Below, piece by piece: positions 56,279-64,000 of a DNA stretch of 64,000 nucleotides. Origin of the DNA: Agrobacterium tumefaciens (lineage in GTDB: Bacteria > Pseudomonadota > Alphaproteobacteria > Rhizobiales > Rhizobiaceae); NCBI RefSeq assembly GCF_009649785.1, contig NZ_WJOK01000014.1, positions 62,001 to 126,000 on the forward strand, read 5' to 3'. Every line of letters begins with the position of its first letter. Position 1 is the first letter of the stretch. Under the pieces are notes generated by a model. The model had not been told where the DNA came from, did no database searches, and saw nothing but the letters and a program-made list of their open reading frames with translations. The position numbers and the translations under genes were made by a program.

Positions 56279-56294
56279 CCCACCTTCAGGTGGG
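56279..56294. repeat. Small perfect hairpin in divergent region
   Basis: CCCACC-TTCA-GGTGGG, a 6-bp stem with tetraloop, lies between the glycosyltransferase-like and radical SAM genes, 58 bp from the LexA-type box. Its role is unknown. Confidence 0.45.
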
Positions 56295-56351
56295 ATTGAC
56301 ACAAACAGGACCCCGGCCGCGGGTCGGCCAGCTATCGATTTTGCATTTTTT

Positions 56352-56366
56352 GTTCTTGTAATGTTC
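56352..56366 (+). promoter_or_regulatory. LexA/SOS box before the radical SAM gene
   Basis: GTTC-TTGTAAT-GTTC is a perfect alphaproteobacterial SOS box in an A/T-rich tract, 118 bp upstream of the PA0069/SplB-like start codon. It is one of three such boxes in front of candidate repair genes in this window. Confidence 0.7.
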
Positions 56367-56483
56367 TCATTTTTGCGGTAGGAATTTAATCATTCGAAGA
56401 GGCAATGAAACGCCGGTTCGAGTGGAAACGGTTTAGGGCGTTGGCTTGCCTTGAGAGGCGTGCGGCACCCTGGGAGCATCCAG

Positions 56484-57641
56484 ATGAGAGACCATACGCT
56501 TTCGGGGCAGGCTGCTTTCCAGCCGAGCCATACGCCTGACATTGCCAATGCGTTGGCCGATGCGTCGGGCCTGCGCATCGAGATCGACCGTCGTCGCGGG
56601 CGTGGTGCCGGACTTAACCCGGGTGGGCGCTTTGAGGCCCTGCAGCGGGAGGTTTTCGACGATGGCTGGCAGACCCTCGAGGAGCTGCCGGAGTTCCGCA
56701 CCGAAGTGCAGGTGGAAAAGCCGCGCAGCATCATCAGCCGCAACGAATCGCCTGACATCCCTTTCGACCGTTCCATCAATCCCTATCGCGGCTGCGAACA
56801 TGGCTGCATCTACTGTTTCGCCCGTCCGACGCACAGCTATATGGGGCTCTCTGCGGGGCTGGATTTCGAGGCGAAGCTTTTCGCCAAGCCGGATGCGGCA
56901 AAGCTGCTCGAAAGGGAGCTGGCGAAGCCCGGCTACAAGCCGCGCGTCATTGCCATCGGCACCAATACCGACCCCTACCAGCCGATCGAGCGCGAATGGC
57001 GGATCATGCGGCAGATACTGGAAGTGCTGGCAAAGGCCGACCATCCCGTCGCCATCGTCACCAAATCGGCCCTGATCAAGCGGGATATCGATATTCTCGC
57101 GCCCATGGCCAAGAAAGGTCTCGTCAAGGTTGGTATTTCCGTGACGACGCTGGACCGCAAGCTGGCACGCAGCATGGAACCGCGCGCCGCCACGCCCGAA
57201 AAGCGGCTGGAAGCGGTCAAGGCGCTGACGGATGCCGGCATTCCCGTGGCGGTGATGATGGCACCTGTCATTCCCGCACTCAACGATCATGAGATCGAAC
57301 GCATTCTCGAAGCCGGCAAGGCCGCTGGCGCAACGGAGGCCTCCTATGTGCTGCTGCGCCTGCCGCTGGAGGTCAGCCCCCTCTTCCGCGACTGGCTGCT
57401 GCGCAACTATCCGGACCGCTACCGGCATGTCATGTCGCTGGTGCGCTCCATGCGCGACGGCAAGGATTACGATGCGGAATTCGGAAAACGCATGAAGGGT
57501 GCTGGTCCCTATGCATGGCAGATCGGCAGGCGTTTCGAAATGGCGACGAAACGGCTTGGCCTCATCCGCCGCGGCATTAACCTGCGCGACGATATCTTCG
57601 TGCCGCCGGGAGGTGCCGGCGTGCAATTGTCGCTGCTTTGA
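56484..57641 (+). CDS. PA0069-family radical SAM protein (SplB-like, COG1533)
   Basis: A 385-residue radical SAM protein. The [4Fe-4S] motif CEHGCIYC (CxxxCxxC) is preceded by NPYRGC and followed by FARPTHSYMGLSAGLDFEAK; other conserved parts are IGTNTDPYQPIERE and LVKVGISVTTLDRKLARSME. The group is related to spore-photoproduct lyase (SplB) and often called a DNA-repair photolyase, though its reaction is unproven. ATG 56484 follows GGGAG by seven bases. A perfect LexA box lies in its promoter region. Confidence 0.92.
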   Translation: MRDHTLSGQAAFQPSHTPDIANALADASGLRIEIDRRRGRGAGLNPGGRFEALQREVFDDGWQTLEELPEFRTEVQVEKPRSIISRNESPDIPFDRSINPYRGCEHGCIYCFARPTHSYMGLSAGLDFEAKLFAKPDAAKLLERELAKPGYKPRVIAIGTNTDPYQPIEREWRIMRQILEVLAKADHPVAIVTKSALIKRDIDILAPMAKKGLVKVGISVTTLDRKLARSMEPRAATPEKRLEAVKALTDAGIPVAVMMAPVIPALNDHEIERILEAGKAAGATEASYVLLRLPLEVSPLFRDWLLRNYPDRYRHVMSLVRSMRDGKDYDAEFGKRMKGAGPYAWQIGRRFEMATKRLGLIRRGINLRDDIFVPPGGAGVQLSLL

Positions 57642-57977
57642 AAATATGAGGCCCGCTTGGCCGATCGAAGGCGCATTACGATGCGCGCAACGATACCCAG
57701 CGGTGCAGACACATAAGGAGTGGCAGCCCTTTCCTGTTGACGGGGCCATGCTCTTGACGAAATGCCCGGCGGGTTTCCCTGGCCCGTCGGACATCACCCC
57801 CGGAACCCGCCGCCTCGCGTGCGATCGTTTTTCCTCCGCCGCCCCGTTGGAGGATCAAAGGTCATGACGACCTAAGGGGCACGGTTGGCCACGCCCCTTG
57901 ACCCGGCTGGCCGCGCCCGTCATCGCCCGCTTCCGGGGGCTTGCAGGAGATCGGGTGTGTGTGCAAGTTTCTGCCGC
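57642..57977. other. Intergenic region with hairpin, no gene supported
   Basis: These 336 bp contain the stem AAGGGGC / GCCCCTT (57874-57899), with a loop of 12 bases, and the short palindrome GTCATGAC. The frame of rnhB stays open upstream to 57885 but without a Shine-Dalgarno. No coding or tRNA-like feature is seen. Confidence 0.5.
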
Positions 57978-58631
57978 ATGAAACGCCGCACCACACCCGA
58001 TTCTCCTGCCCTCTTTGATCTCGCCGATACGGGCCCCGATTTCTCCTTCGAACTTGAAGCGAGGAAGAAGGGGCTTTGGCCCGTGGCCGGCACGGATGAG
58101 GCAGGCCGGGGGCCTCTCGCGGGACCAGTGGTTGCGGCAGCTGTCATTCTCGATCCCGACAATATTCCTGGTGGTCTTGACGATTCCAAGAAACTGACCA
58201 AGCTGAAACGGGAAAGCCTGTTTCTGCAAATCATGGAAACATCGATCGTTTCCGTCGCCTCCTCCGGCCCCGGCCTTATCGACACCATGAATATCCTGCG
58301 CGCCAGCCTCGACGCGATGCGTCGCGCCGTACTCGGCCTCGAAATTTCCCCAGCCCTCGTGCTGGCAGATGGCCGCGACAAGCCGCCGGGCATCACCTGC
58401 GAGTCGAAGGCCGTCATCAAGGGCGATTCCCGCTCCCTCTCAATCGCCGCCGCTTCGATCATCGCCAAGGTGACCCGTGACCGGATGATGGAACGGGCCG
58501 GTGTAGTGCACAGCTCCTATGGTTTCGAAGGCCATGCGGGTTACGGCACACCAGCCCACCTGCGCGCTATAGAAAGCCATGGGCCCTGCCCGCTGCACCG
58601 GATGAGTTTCAGGCCGCTGAAGCAGGACTGA
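57978..58631 (+). CDS. rnhB: Ribonuclease HII
   Basis: A 217-residue RNase HII, which removes ribonucleotides misincorporated into DNA. Catalytic acids are in [20 protein letters not shown] (DE), [11 protein letters not shown] (D) and the later [18 protein letters not shown]; the [20 protein letters not shown] end is typical. The N-terminal ~35 residues before the catalytic core are an extension common in rhizobia. ATG 57978 was chosen for the lack of any upstream RBS. Confidence 0.96.
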   Translation: MKRRTTPDSPALFDLADTGPDFSFELEARKKGLWPVAGTDEAGRGPLAGPVVAAAVILDPDNIPGGLDDSKKLTKLKRESLFLQIMETSIVSVASSGPGLIDTMNILRASLDAMRRAVLGLEISPALVLADGRDKPPGITCESKAVIKGDSRSLSIAAASIIAKVTRDRMMERAGVVHSSYGFEGHAGYGTPAHLRAIESHGPCPLHRMSFRPLKQD

Positions 58632-58777
58632 TCGAAAACCACGATCCTGAAGCGGAGAATGCGGTCTCGCCCGGGATTTCAGCGCCCTGCCATGAGGTGA
58701 CGATCTCCGTCTCCACTGGTAGAATTCTATCTCAATGCGTGGACTTGACGGGCTTTGGGAGAAGAGATTTGGATTTC

Positions 58778-59458
58778 ATGAAACTGTTGAAGTCGCTCGA
58801 AGAACTTCTCTACGAGCTGGTTTCATGGCTCCTCTTCTATCCGCTGACAATGTGGCGATCGGTCGTCGCACCGCTCAGCATGATGCGCTACGCCGATAGC
58901 GAACTCGCGGATCGGCTTGAGGACCAGTATGACGACACACTGAGTCCGCCCCTCTTCCTCCTGATCACTCTGCTATTTTCGCAGGGGCTCTCCGCTTCCC
59001 TTCCGACCATTTACGATCCCGCATTGGCCGCCCGGGAGCTTGGTTCGGGTTCGAACCTGCTCATAGCGCGTGGCGTTATATTCGGGATTTATCCGCTGTG
59101 TATGGCCGTCACGCTTCTGCGGTGGAAACGGGTGAGGATCACGCGAAACTCCCTGCGTCCGCCGTTCTTCAGCCAATGTTACGTGGCTGCGCCGTTTACA
59201 TTTGTCCTGGTTCTGGGTTTCGATTTTGCATCCATGCCTCTGGAACATGGCCTTACGTTAGGGCTCGCCATTATCGCGCTCGCCACGATCTGGTATGCGC
59301 AGGCTCAGATAAGATGGCTGATGCAGGATCTCGGCTTGGGCATCGCGAAAGCAGGCCTGGCTTTCAGTGGCGCATTTCTGGTTGCCACCGCGGCAGCTTT
59401 TGTACTGGCGGTGCTGATAGCGCTCGAGGCCAAGACAATCTATCCCGCGATCACTTAA
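58778..59458 (+). CDS. Conserved hypothetical membrane protein
   Basis: A 226-residue protein with an amphipathic N-terminus (LLKSLEELLYELVSWLLFYP), a cytosolic acidic loop (YADSELADRLEDQYDDTLSP) and about four to five membrane helices ending IALEAKTIYPAIT. It resembles rhizobial membrane proteins described only as permease-like. GGA lies four bases before ATG 58778, preceded by GGGAGAAGAG. No function can be assigned; it is the last plus-strand gene before the F0 operon terminator. Confidence 0.75.
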   Translation: MKLLKSLEELLYELVSWLLFYPLTMWRSVVAPLSMMRYADSELADRLEDQYDDTLSPPLFLLITLLFSQGLSASLPTIYDPALAARELGSGSNLLIARGVIFGIYPLCMAVTLLRWKRVRITRNSLRPPFFSQCYVAAPFTFVLVLGFDFASMPLEHGLTLGLAIIALATIWYAQAQIRWLMQDLGLGIAKAGLAFSGAFLVATAAAFVLAVLIALEAKTIYPAIT

Positions 59459-59625
59459 CAAGCCTCGACAAATTGGCAGCCACGAATTGCCGGCCAGCAT
59501 CCAGTCCACAAAGCCGATGCTTTTTCTCCAAAGGTCGACAGACATCGATAGACACGCTGCAAGCCGGCACCACAGTGTGCAACCGCGAGCTTGCCAACAC
59601 CGCCCGTGGTTGAGGCATAAAACAA

Positions 59626-59658
59626 AAAACCCCTCGCGGCGGGTGCCGGAGGGGTTTT
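59626..59658. terminator. Bidirectional terminator between membrane-protein gene and atpF
   Basis: AAAACCCCTC / GAGGGGTTTT stem with a 13-base loop, flanked by A-run on the left and T-run on the right. It ends the F0 operon on the minus strand and can end the converging plus-strand transcript. Confidence 0.9.
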
Positions 59659-59676
59659 GAATAGCCCGAGATGAAC

Positions 59677-60162
59677 TTAGTTCAGCTTCGACTTCACTTC
59701 GCCAATGGTGTTGGCGAAAAGTTTGGCCTTTGCGGCAGCGGTGGTCTTTTCGGCAATGAGCTTCTCGGAAGCTGCAATGGCGATGTCCACGGCGGCGGCA
59801 CGAACGGCGCCGATGGCGTCTTCTTCGGCCTGCTTGATCTTCTGTTCCGACAGGGCCGTGCGGCGGACGACGAATTCTTCCGTCTTCTGCTTGGCTTCGG
59901 CGGTCAGGGCGGCCGCTTCGCGTTCGGCAGCGGCAACGATGCCGGCTGCTTCAGCTTCGGCTTCCTTGCGCTTGCGCTGGTATTCGGCCAGCAGGTGCTG
60001 TGCCTCTTCGCGCAGACGCTTGGCTTCGGCCAGTTCGTCCTGAATGTTCTGTGCGCGCTCGTCCAGGGACTTGGAGAGCATGCCCGGAACCTTGAGATAG
60101 GCGATCAGGACGAAGAAAAGGACAAGACCGACAAGAGCGAAAAATGATGCATCAAACGCCAT
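59677..60162 (-). CDS. atpF: ATP synthase F0 subunit b
   Basis: The 161-residue b subunit of the peripheral stalk: one N-terminal membrane helix (FFALVGLVLFFVLIAYLKVP), then a long coiled coil rich in Ala/Glu/Lys (EEAQHLLAEYQRKRKEAEAE). It lies two bases downstream of the b' gene and is the last gene of the operon. With b' it forms the heterodimeric stalk typical of alphaproteobacteria and chloroplasts. Confidence 0.97.
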   Translation of the reverse strand: MAFDASFFALVGLVLFFVLIAYLKVPGMLSKSLDERAQNIQDELAEAKRLREEAQHLLAEYQRKRKEAEAEAAGIVAAAEREAAALTAEAKQKTEEFVVRRTALSEQKIKQAEEDAIGAVRAAAVDIAIAASEKLIAEKTTAAAKAKLFANTIGEVKSKLN

Positions 60163-60163
60163 A

Positions 60164-60805
60164 TCAGGCTCCCTTCACAGTCGAAGCGGCTGCAATGGCG
60201 GCCTTGACGTCGGCATCCTTGACCTTGGCGCCAACCAGCTGGTCAACGATTGCGGTCGCGGTTTCCTCGGCAATGGCGCCGACATCCGCGAATGCCTGAT
60301 CCCTGATACCCGCAATGCGCTTTTCGGCGGCGGCAAGCTTCTCGGCAAGTCCGGCTTCGATAGCGACGCGGTCGGCATCGGCTTTCGCCTTGGCGGCGTC
60401 ACGTGCCGCGGAGCCTATCGAGCTTGCCTTGGCGCGGGCTGCCGCGAGTTCTTTTTCATAGGTTTCGACGGCTGCGTCGGCTTCGCTTTTCAGCCGTGCC
60501 GCTTCATCGAGATCCTGTGCAATGCGCCCATGACGGTTTTCAAGAATGCCGCCGACGCGAGGAACGATGACCTTCTGCATGAGCAGGTAGAAAAGGCCGA
60601 ACGTGATCGCCAGCCACAGGACCTGCGATGCATAAGTAGACTGGTCGAACGGCGGGAAAACGCCGGAAGCACCGTGTTCGGCGCCGTGCGCTACACCGGT
60701 TTCCGTGTGCGTGGCTTCCGGTTGCGGCTGGCCGACAGCCGGAGTTTCCGTATGCGTTTCACCTACGGTCGGTGCTGACTGGGCATAAGCCTCGGTCACG
60801 AACAT
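60164..60805 (-). CDS. atpF2: ATP synthase F0 subunit b' (b2)
   Basis: The 213-residue second stalk subunit. A polar, Thr/Glu/His-rich N-terminal segment (about 50 residues, [20 protein letters not shown]) precedes the helix [20 protein letters not shown] and an Ala/Lys/Glu coiled coil. ATG 60805 has GGAGG five bases upstream; an in-frame GTG at 60811 overlaps that SD. It is preceded by a strong hairpin after atpE and followed at one base by atpF. The naming of b' varies (atpG in some rhizobia). Confidence 0.95.
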   Translation of the reverse strand: MFVTEAYAQSAPTVGETHTETPAVGQPQPEATHTETGVAHGAEHGASGVFPPFDQSTYASQVLWLAITFGLFYLLMQKVIVPRVGGILENRHGRIAQDLDEAARLKSEADAAVETYEKELAAARAKASSIGSAARDAAKAKADADRVAIEAGLAEKLAAAEKRIAGIRDQAFADVGAIAEETATAIVDQLVGAKVKDADVKAAIAAASTVKGA

Positions 60806-60835
60806 GCTCACCTCCAGGGGGACTGCAAATGCGAA

Positions 60836-60870
60836 GGATCACGGCACGCAATTTGCGCGAGCCGTGATCC
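60836..60870 (-). repeat. Strong hairpin in the atpE-atpF2 gap
   Basis: GGATCACGGC / GCCGTGATCC is a perfect 10-bp inverted repeat with a 15-base interior that itself contains GCAA...TTGC complementarity. No T-run follows, so it is more likely an RNA processing or stability element than a terminator. Confidence 0.75.
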
Positions 60871-60886
60871 AGACCTGATGCCGTTA

Positions 60887-61114
60887 TTAGACAGCGAACA
60901 GGAGAAGGAGAGCTACGAGCAGCGAGAAGATGCCCAGAGCTTCCGTAACGGCGAAGCCGAATACCAGACGGCCGAACTGGCTGTCGGCAGCAGAGGGGTT
61001 GCGCAGTGCGCCGGAGAGGTAATCACCGAAGATACGGCCGAGTGCGAGGGACGTACCAGCCATGCCGAGGCATGCGAGACCTGCGCCGATGTACTTTGCT
61101 GCTTCCGCTTCCAT
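60887..61114 (-). CDS. atpE: ATP synthase F0 subunit c
   Basis: The 75-residue proteolipid forming the rotor ring. Two helices are present: YIGAGLACLGMAGTSLALGR and FAVTEALGIFSLLVALLLLF. The polar loop is LRNPSA and the proton-carrying carboxylate is Glu in TEALGIF. Gly-rich packing (GAGLACLGMAG) is as expected. A hairpin immediately downstream may help it be made in excess of a, b and b'. Confidence 0.97.
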   Translation of the reverse strand: MEAEAAKYIGAGLACLGMAGTSLALGRIFGDYLSGALRNPSAADSQFGRLVFGFAVTEALGIFSLLVALLLLFAV

Positions 61115-61187
61115 GTGAGACTCCTTGAGATATTGGTTGTTGCGGCTATCTTTTGGCGCCCGTTGCCGGGGCCAGCGACTTTACTTC

Positions 61188-61937
61188 TCAGTGACCACCA
61201 TGCACGGCGTCGTTCAGGTACATGCAAGTCAGTACCGCGAACACATAAGCCTGCAGGAAGGCAACGAGAAATTCGAGAGCGGTCATTGCGACCGTCATGA
61301 TGAGAGGCAGGACTGCACCGCCGATACCGAGCGCGCCGAGCGCACCCATGGAGGCGACGAAGCCTGCGAAAACCTTGAGCGTGATGTGGCCAGCCAGCAT
61401 GTTCGCGAAGAGACGAACGGAAAGGCTGATCGGACGCGACAGGAACGAAATCATTTCAATTGACGCGACAAGCGGCAAAAGCGCCTTCGGCACGCCAGAA
61501 GGTGCGAAGATGCCGAAGAAATGCAGACCGTGCTTGTAGAAACCGTAAACGACGACCGTGCCGATGACGAGGCAGGCAAGCGCGAAGGTGACGATGATCT
61601 GGCTGGTGACCGTGAAGAAATACGGGAACATGCCGAGAAGGTTCGCAGTCAGCACGAACATGAACAGCGAGAATACGAATGGGAAGAACACCATGCCCTT
61701 TTTGCCGGCGCCTTCGCGCAGCATGGAGGCGATGAATTCATAGGACATTTCAGCAACGGACTGCATGCGGGTCGGGATCAGACCGCGGCTCGACGTTGCG
61801 AAATAAAGGAAACCGGAAGCGGCGGCCACGGTCGCGACCATGAAAAGCGACGCATTGGTGAAGGAAAAATCGACGCCGCCAATTTCGATCGGAATGATCG
61901 GCTGCACCAAGAACTGATGGGTCGGATCGTTTGCCAC
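61188..61937 (-). CDS. atpB: ATP synthase F0 subunit a, GTG start
   Basis: The 249-residue proton-channel subunit with five to six membrane helices. Conserved parts are [36 protein letters not shown], the essential Arg in [13 protein letters not shown] and the C-terminal [23 protein letters not shown] 61937 has GAGGG six bases upstream. It lies 60 bp downstream of atpI and 73 bp upstream of atpE. Confidence 0.97.
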   Translation of the reverse strand: MANDPTHQFLVQPIIPIEIGGVDFSFTNASLFMVATVAAASGFLYFATSSRGLIPTRMQSVAEMSYEFIASMLREGAGKKGMVFFPFVFSLFMFVLTANLLGMFPYFFTVTSQIIVTFALACLVIGTVVVYGFYKHGLHFFGIFAPSGVPKALLPLVASIEMISFLSRPISLSVRLFANMLAGHITLKVFAGFVASMGALGALGIGGAVLPLIMTVAMTALEFLVAFLQAYVFAVLTCMYLNDAVHGGH

Positions 61938-61997
61938 CGGCTGCCCTCTTTACCTGTCGCCGCTCACGGCGGCATCTCAACTGCAAGAAAAAACAGC

Positions 61998-62363
61998 TTA
62001 AACGCCGTCTTTTCCACCCTCGTCTCGCTTGTCGGCTCTCTCAAGCAGCGGCGGCTTTGCCACCGCGCCCGTGGAGCGCAACACATTCAATACGCCTGCG
62101 CAGAAACCGAGAAGAAGAAGAACGATCATCCCCCACGGCGTCGTGCCGACAAAATAGTCCAGAAGATAACCCAGCATAGCGCCGACCACGATGGCCGAAA
62201 TGAACTCCGATGAGAGCTTCACCGCCATCGCAAAGCCTTTCCGGCTTTCCGCGGCATTGGTCTCCGCCCTCACTTCCGCCTCATCCTCCGCCTTCACCTT
62301 TGCCAACTCTTCGGCAAGGCGCTTGCGACGCTCGTCCAGACTATCGTCACGGTTGCCAGTCAT
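61998..62363 (-). CDS. atpI: AtpI/AtpZ-type F0 assembly protein
   Basis: A 121-residue protein whose basic/acidic N-terminus (LDERRKRLAEELAKVKAEDE) is followed by two membrane helices (LSSEFISAIVVGAMLGYLLD and GMIVLLLLGFCAGVLNVLRS). It is the usual first gene of F0 operons and assists c-ring assembly or Mg2+ handling. Transcription should start at the TTGACT/TATGTT promoter about 95 bp upstream. Confidence 0.92.
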   Translation of the reverse strand: MTGNRDDSLDERRKRLAEELAKVKAEDEAEVRAETNAAESRKGFAMAVKLSSEFISAIVVGAMLGYLLDYFVGTTPWGMIVLLLLGFCAGVLNVLRSTGAVAKPPLLERADKRDEGGKDGV

Positions 62364-62465
62364 CTTAAAATCCCACCCATTTTCTCCGTTCCAGCCATGC
62401 CAGAACCCTTTGGAGTTGTAAACGGTGACGGATTAAGCCTGTTCCAGCCCGCTCTGAAGTCGCGC

Positions 62466-62494
62466 GCAACATAGTTTTAGGGGCTTCGCTAGTC
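62466..62494 (-). promoter_or_regulatory. Sigma-70-type promoter of the F0 operon
   Basis: On the minus strand TTGACT (62494-62489) and TATGTT (62471-62466) are separated by exactly 17 bases, a good housekeeping promoter directed at atpI. Transcription would begin near 62458, leaving a leader of about 95 nt. Confidence 0.65.
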
Positions 62495-62633
62495 AAGGCA
62501 CTGGCGAAGCTTGTTTTTTGACAAATTAAATATTTAAAAACAAAGGCTTAACGCCAAATCGCCGTTTGTCGACGATGTTTCCCCCGGGAATCGGCATTTT
62601 TGACACGCAAATTGCGACAAATTGGCGGTGGTA

Positions 62634-63785
62634 TCAGCTCCAGCCGCCACCATAGGTTCGATAAAAGACGTGCAAGCCAATCCTGCCGACCTTCTTCATG
62701 GATTTTCCCCAGGCGGGACGAACATAGACGGCATGATAGTGAGTCGCCGAGCCCACTTCCGTCAGCCAGATTTTGCCGGCGGTGGTTGCCATGGCCACTT
62801 CGCGCGCCATTTTCCAGTGACGTTCGGAATTCACCCGGTCCTTTATATTGTCGCAGGCGAAGGAGAACTGGCAGCGGTTGCGCCAGTCCTTGTTCTGATA
62901 AACCACACCGCAGATGGTTTTCGGATAAGCGGGGTTGCGTACGCGGTTAAGGATCACCTGTGCCACCGCCGCCTGTCCCTTGACCGATTCACCGCGCGCC
63001 TCGAAATAGATGCCGGATGCGAGGCATTGCTGTTCGGCTGCGGAAAACACGGCAGCGGGCAGCGGCGTTGCCGCCCATGCGTGATCGTCCGCGCCGATCA
63101 ACGGCACGAAGCGGCCGGCCTCCGGCTTTTTCAGAATGGCGTCGAACGGCGATTCACGGGCGAAATCCGGTTCGGCCGGCGCGTAAGCCGTGGCGAGAAT
63201 ATCGGGAGTCCTGTTGGTGACGAGTTCCGCCAGCATCGGAGAGACGCTTTTGTCCGCCTTCTTTTCATCACGGCGGAAATAGAAGGAGGCAAGTTTGACG
63301 TCGCTGCCGCGTTTCGGTTTCACAAAAGCCGTGCGGTCCTTGCGCTTCAGCGGCTCTATATCCAGCATGCTGGTGCGTTCCAGCACGGAACCGGCGGTGA
63401 AGGCCTTTGGCGGCTGCATGATTTCGGTTGCGACGATGCGACCCTTCTTGGCGGCACGGTTGACGCGCTCGCTGTCGGGTGTCGTCTCGTCACCCTTCTT
63501 GTTGGTAACGAAAGCCACCTTGCGGCCATCGGGCAGGGTCATGCCGCTGCCATGCAACGCCGCCTCCCCTTCCGCATCGTTAAAGGTGAGCGAGGCATTA
63601 TGGACAGAGCCTGCCGGAGACGCGGTCAGCACCATGCGCCATTGCTCGCCGCCATTGTCCAGCCCTGCCAGCAGGGAGGCCAAATCCGCGCGTGCGGCAA
63701 TGGAAGGAAAGACGAGCCAGGCAGCTAGGCCGAAGACAATGGGTGAGGTCCATGCCTGAAGGGACGCAAAGGACCGACGACGCAT
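62634..63785 (-). CDS. SleB/CwlJ-type cell-wall hydrolase
   Basis: A 383-residue exported protein. The signal region (SPIVFGLAAWLVFPSIAARA) is followed by a ~230-residue variable N-terminal part, then the Hydrolase_2 domain at the C-terminus: CLASGIYFEARGESVKGQAA, VILNRVRNPAYPKTICGVVY, CQFSFACDNIKDRVN and ATHYHAVYVRPAWGKSMKKV. SleB-type enzymes are lytic transglycosylases acting on peptidoglycan; in non-sporing rhizobia they serve growth or division. ATG 63785 is used, though its SD is close and an upstream GTG (63821) is possible. Confidence 0.92.
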   Translation of the reverse strand: MRRRSFASLQAWTSPIVFGLAAWLVFPSIAARADLASLLAGLDNGGEQWRMVLTASPAGSVHNASLTFNDAEGEAALHGSGMTLPDGRKVAFVTNKKGDETTPDSERVNRAAKKGRIVATEIMQPPKAFTAGSVLERTSMLDIEPLKRKDRTAFVKPKRGSDVKLASFYFRRDEKKADKSVSPMLAELVTNRTPDILATAYAPAEPDFARESPFDAILKKPEAGRFVPLIGADDHAWAATPLPAAVFSAAEQQCLASGIYFEARGESVKGQAAVAQVILNRVRNPAYPKTICGVVYQNKDWRNRCQFSFACDNIKDRVNSERHWKMAREVAMATTAGKIWLTEVGSATHYHAVYVRPAWGKSMKKVGRIGLHVFYRTYGGGWS

Positions 63786-63860
63786 TACTCTTTTCGAACG
63801 CAAAACCAGCACTCCGAACACCAGGAACCATATTTGTTACAGGTGTTCGAGAATCTCTTA

Positions 63861-63881
63861 TTAACCTTGATGCTTGGTTAA
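63861..63881. promoter_or_regulatory. Inverted repeat TTAACC-N9-GGTTAA upstream of the hydrolase gene
   Basis: A perfect 6-bp inverted repeat lies 76 bp upstream of the SleB-type start, between the two minus-strand genes. It could be a regulator site; the spacing does not match the CtrA consensus. Confidence 0.4.
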
Positions 63882-63931
63882 CGCCGCGCGCGGGCGCGGC
63901 TTCACGTTAATGTGTAACCACCTTCTAATAA

Positions 63932-64000
63932 TCAGACGACGACGTGAGACCCGAGTTCCACCACGCGGTTGGCCGGAAGGCGGAAGTAGTCCGAGGGATC
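63932..64000 (-). CDS. Kup-type potassium transporter, C-terminal end (partial)
   Basis: The window ends inside a minus-strand gene, of which only the last 22 codons and stop are visible. The peptide DPSDYFRLPANRVVELGSHV followed by VV is the C-terminal signature of Kup/KUP potassium uptake proteins (FxLPxNRVVELG). The call depends on this short segment alone. Its stop is 146 bp upstream of the SleB-type start. Confidence 0.72.
   Translation of the reverse strand, partial: DPSDYFRLPANRVVELGSHVVV

Noticed and set aside
63861..63881. CtrA box upstream of the SleB-type gene
   Set aside because: TTAA half-sites are present, but the spacing between them is 13, not 7, so only an uncharacterised inverted repeat is reported.

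Overview
The window is chromosomal DNA of a Rhizobiaceae-type alphaproteobacterium, most likely the Agrobacterium tumefaciens/fabrum group. This is inferred from gene content and order, not from a database search. Supporting signs are high-GC codon use, an aa3 cytochrome oxidase cluster running into ispH-thrB-rnhA, a separate F0 operon (atpI-atpB-atpE-b'-b) without F1 genes, a bioMNY biotin ECF transporter, BA14K-family envelope proteins, alphaproteobacterial LexA boxes (GTTC-N7-GTTC) and RIME-like palindromic intergenic repeats. Nearly everything looks like core chromosome. I see no rRNA, tRNA, CRISPR array, insertion sequence or prophage.

Layout. 1-5.5 kb: end of a RimJ-type acetyltransferase overlapping a GGDEF/EAL protein, a zinc-ribbon metallopeptidase-like protein, CsbD and YqgE. 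5.7-7.5 kb: DsbD-N-like periplasmic protein, peroxiredoxin, Dabb protein. 7.6-17.2 kb (minus strand): ctaC-ctaD-ctaB-coxF-like-ctaG-ctaE-DUF983-SURF1-ispH-thrB-rnhA, covering aa3 oxidase subunits, heme O synthesis, Cu and assembly factors, then housekeeping genes. 17.6-30 kb: IalB-like protein, tldD, glyoxalase-fold and HAD proteins, a MazG-like pyrophosphohydrolase, TSUP permease, pdxH, an outer-membrane-type lipoprotein, a J-domain protein, fabI, a phosphatase, aroC and a ribB whose GTP-cyclohydrolase half is degenerate. 30-37.7 kb: YcaQ/AlkX-type DNA glycosylase, bioMNY, an HDAC-family deacetylase, xseB, pirin, dxs. 37.7-41.9 kb: a probable accessory block (SnoaL-like protein, XRE regulator, monooxygenase, ACT protein, chemoreceptor) lying between dxs and the tlyA-rRNA methyltransferase pair. 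44-52 kb: fatty-acid oxidation pair, CorA-family transporter, two BA14K paralogues and a GbcA/GbcB-like Rieske demethylase. 52-59.5 kb: uncharacterised protein, Sua5/TsaC, FAD-linked oxidase, a short glycosyltransferase-like protein, a SplB-like radical SAM protein, rnhB and a membrane protein. 59.6-64 kb: the F0 operon, a SleB-type cell-wall hydrolase and the end of a Kup-type K+ transporter.

No wholly new multi-gene system is evident. The strongest new signal is regulatory. Three perfect GTTC-N7-GTTC LexA-type boxes sit directly upstream of three genes with plausible genome-maintenance roles: a MazG-like pyrophosphohydrolase (21965), a YcaQ/AlkX-like crosslink glycosylase (31472) and a PA0069/SplB-like radical SAM protein (56352). 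Together they suggest a scattered SOS regulon. Other leads are an FNR/FixK-type box just upstream of ctaC, a perfect operator between the SnoaL-like gene and its XRE regulator, a 10-bp inverted repeat before the pirin gene, phased GCGACA repeats before the Rieske gene and a strong hairpin after atpE.
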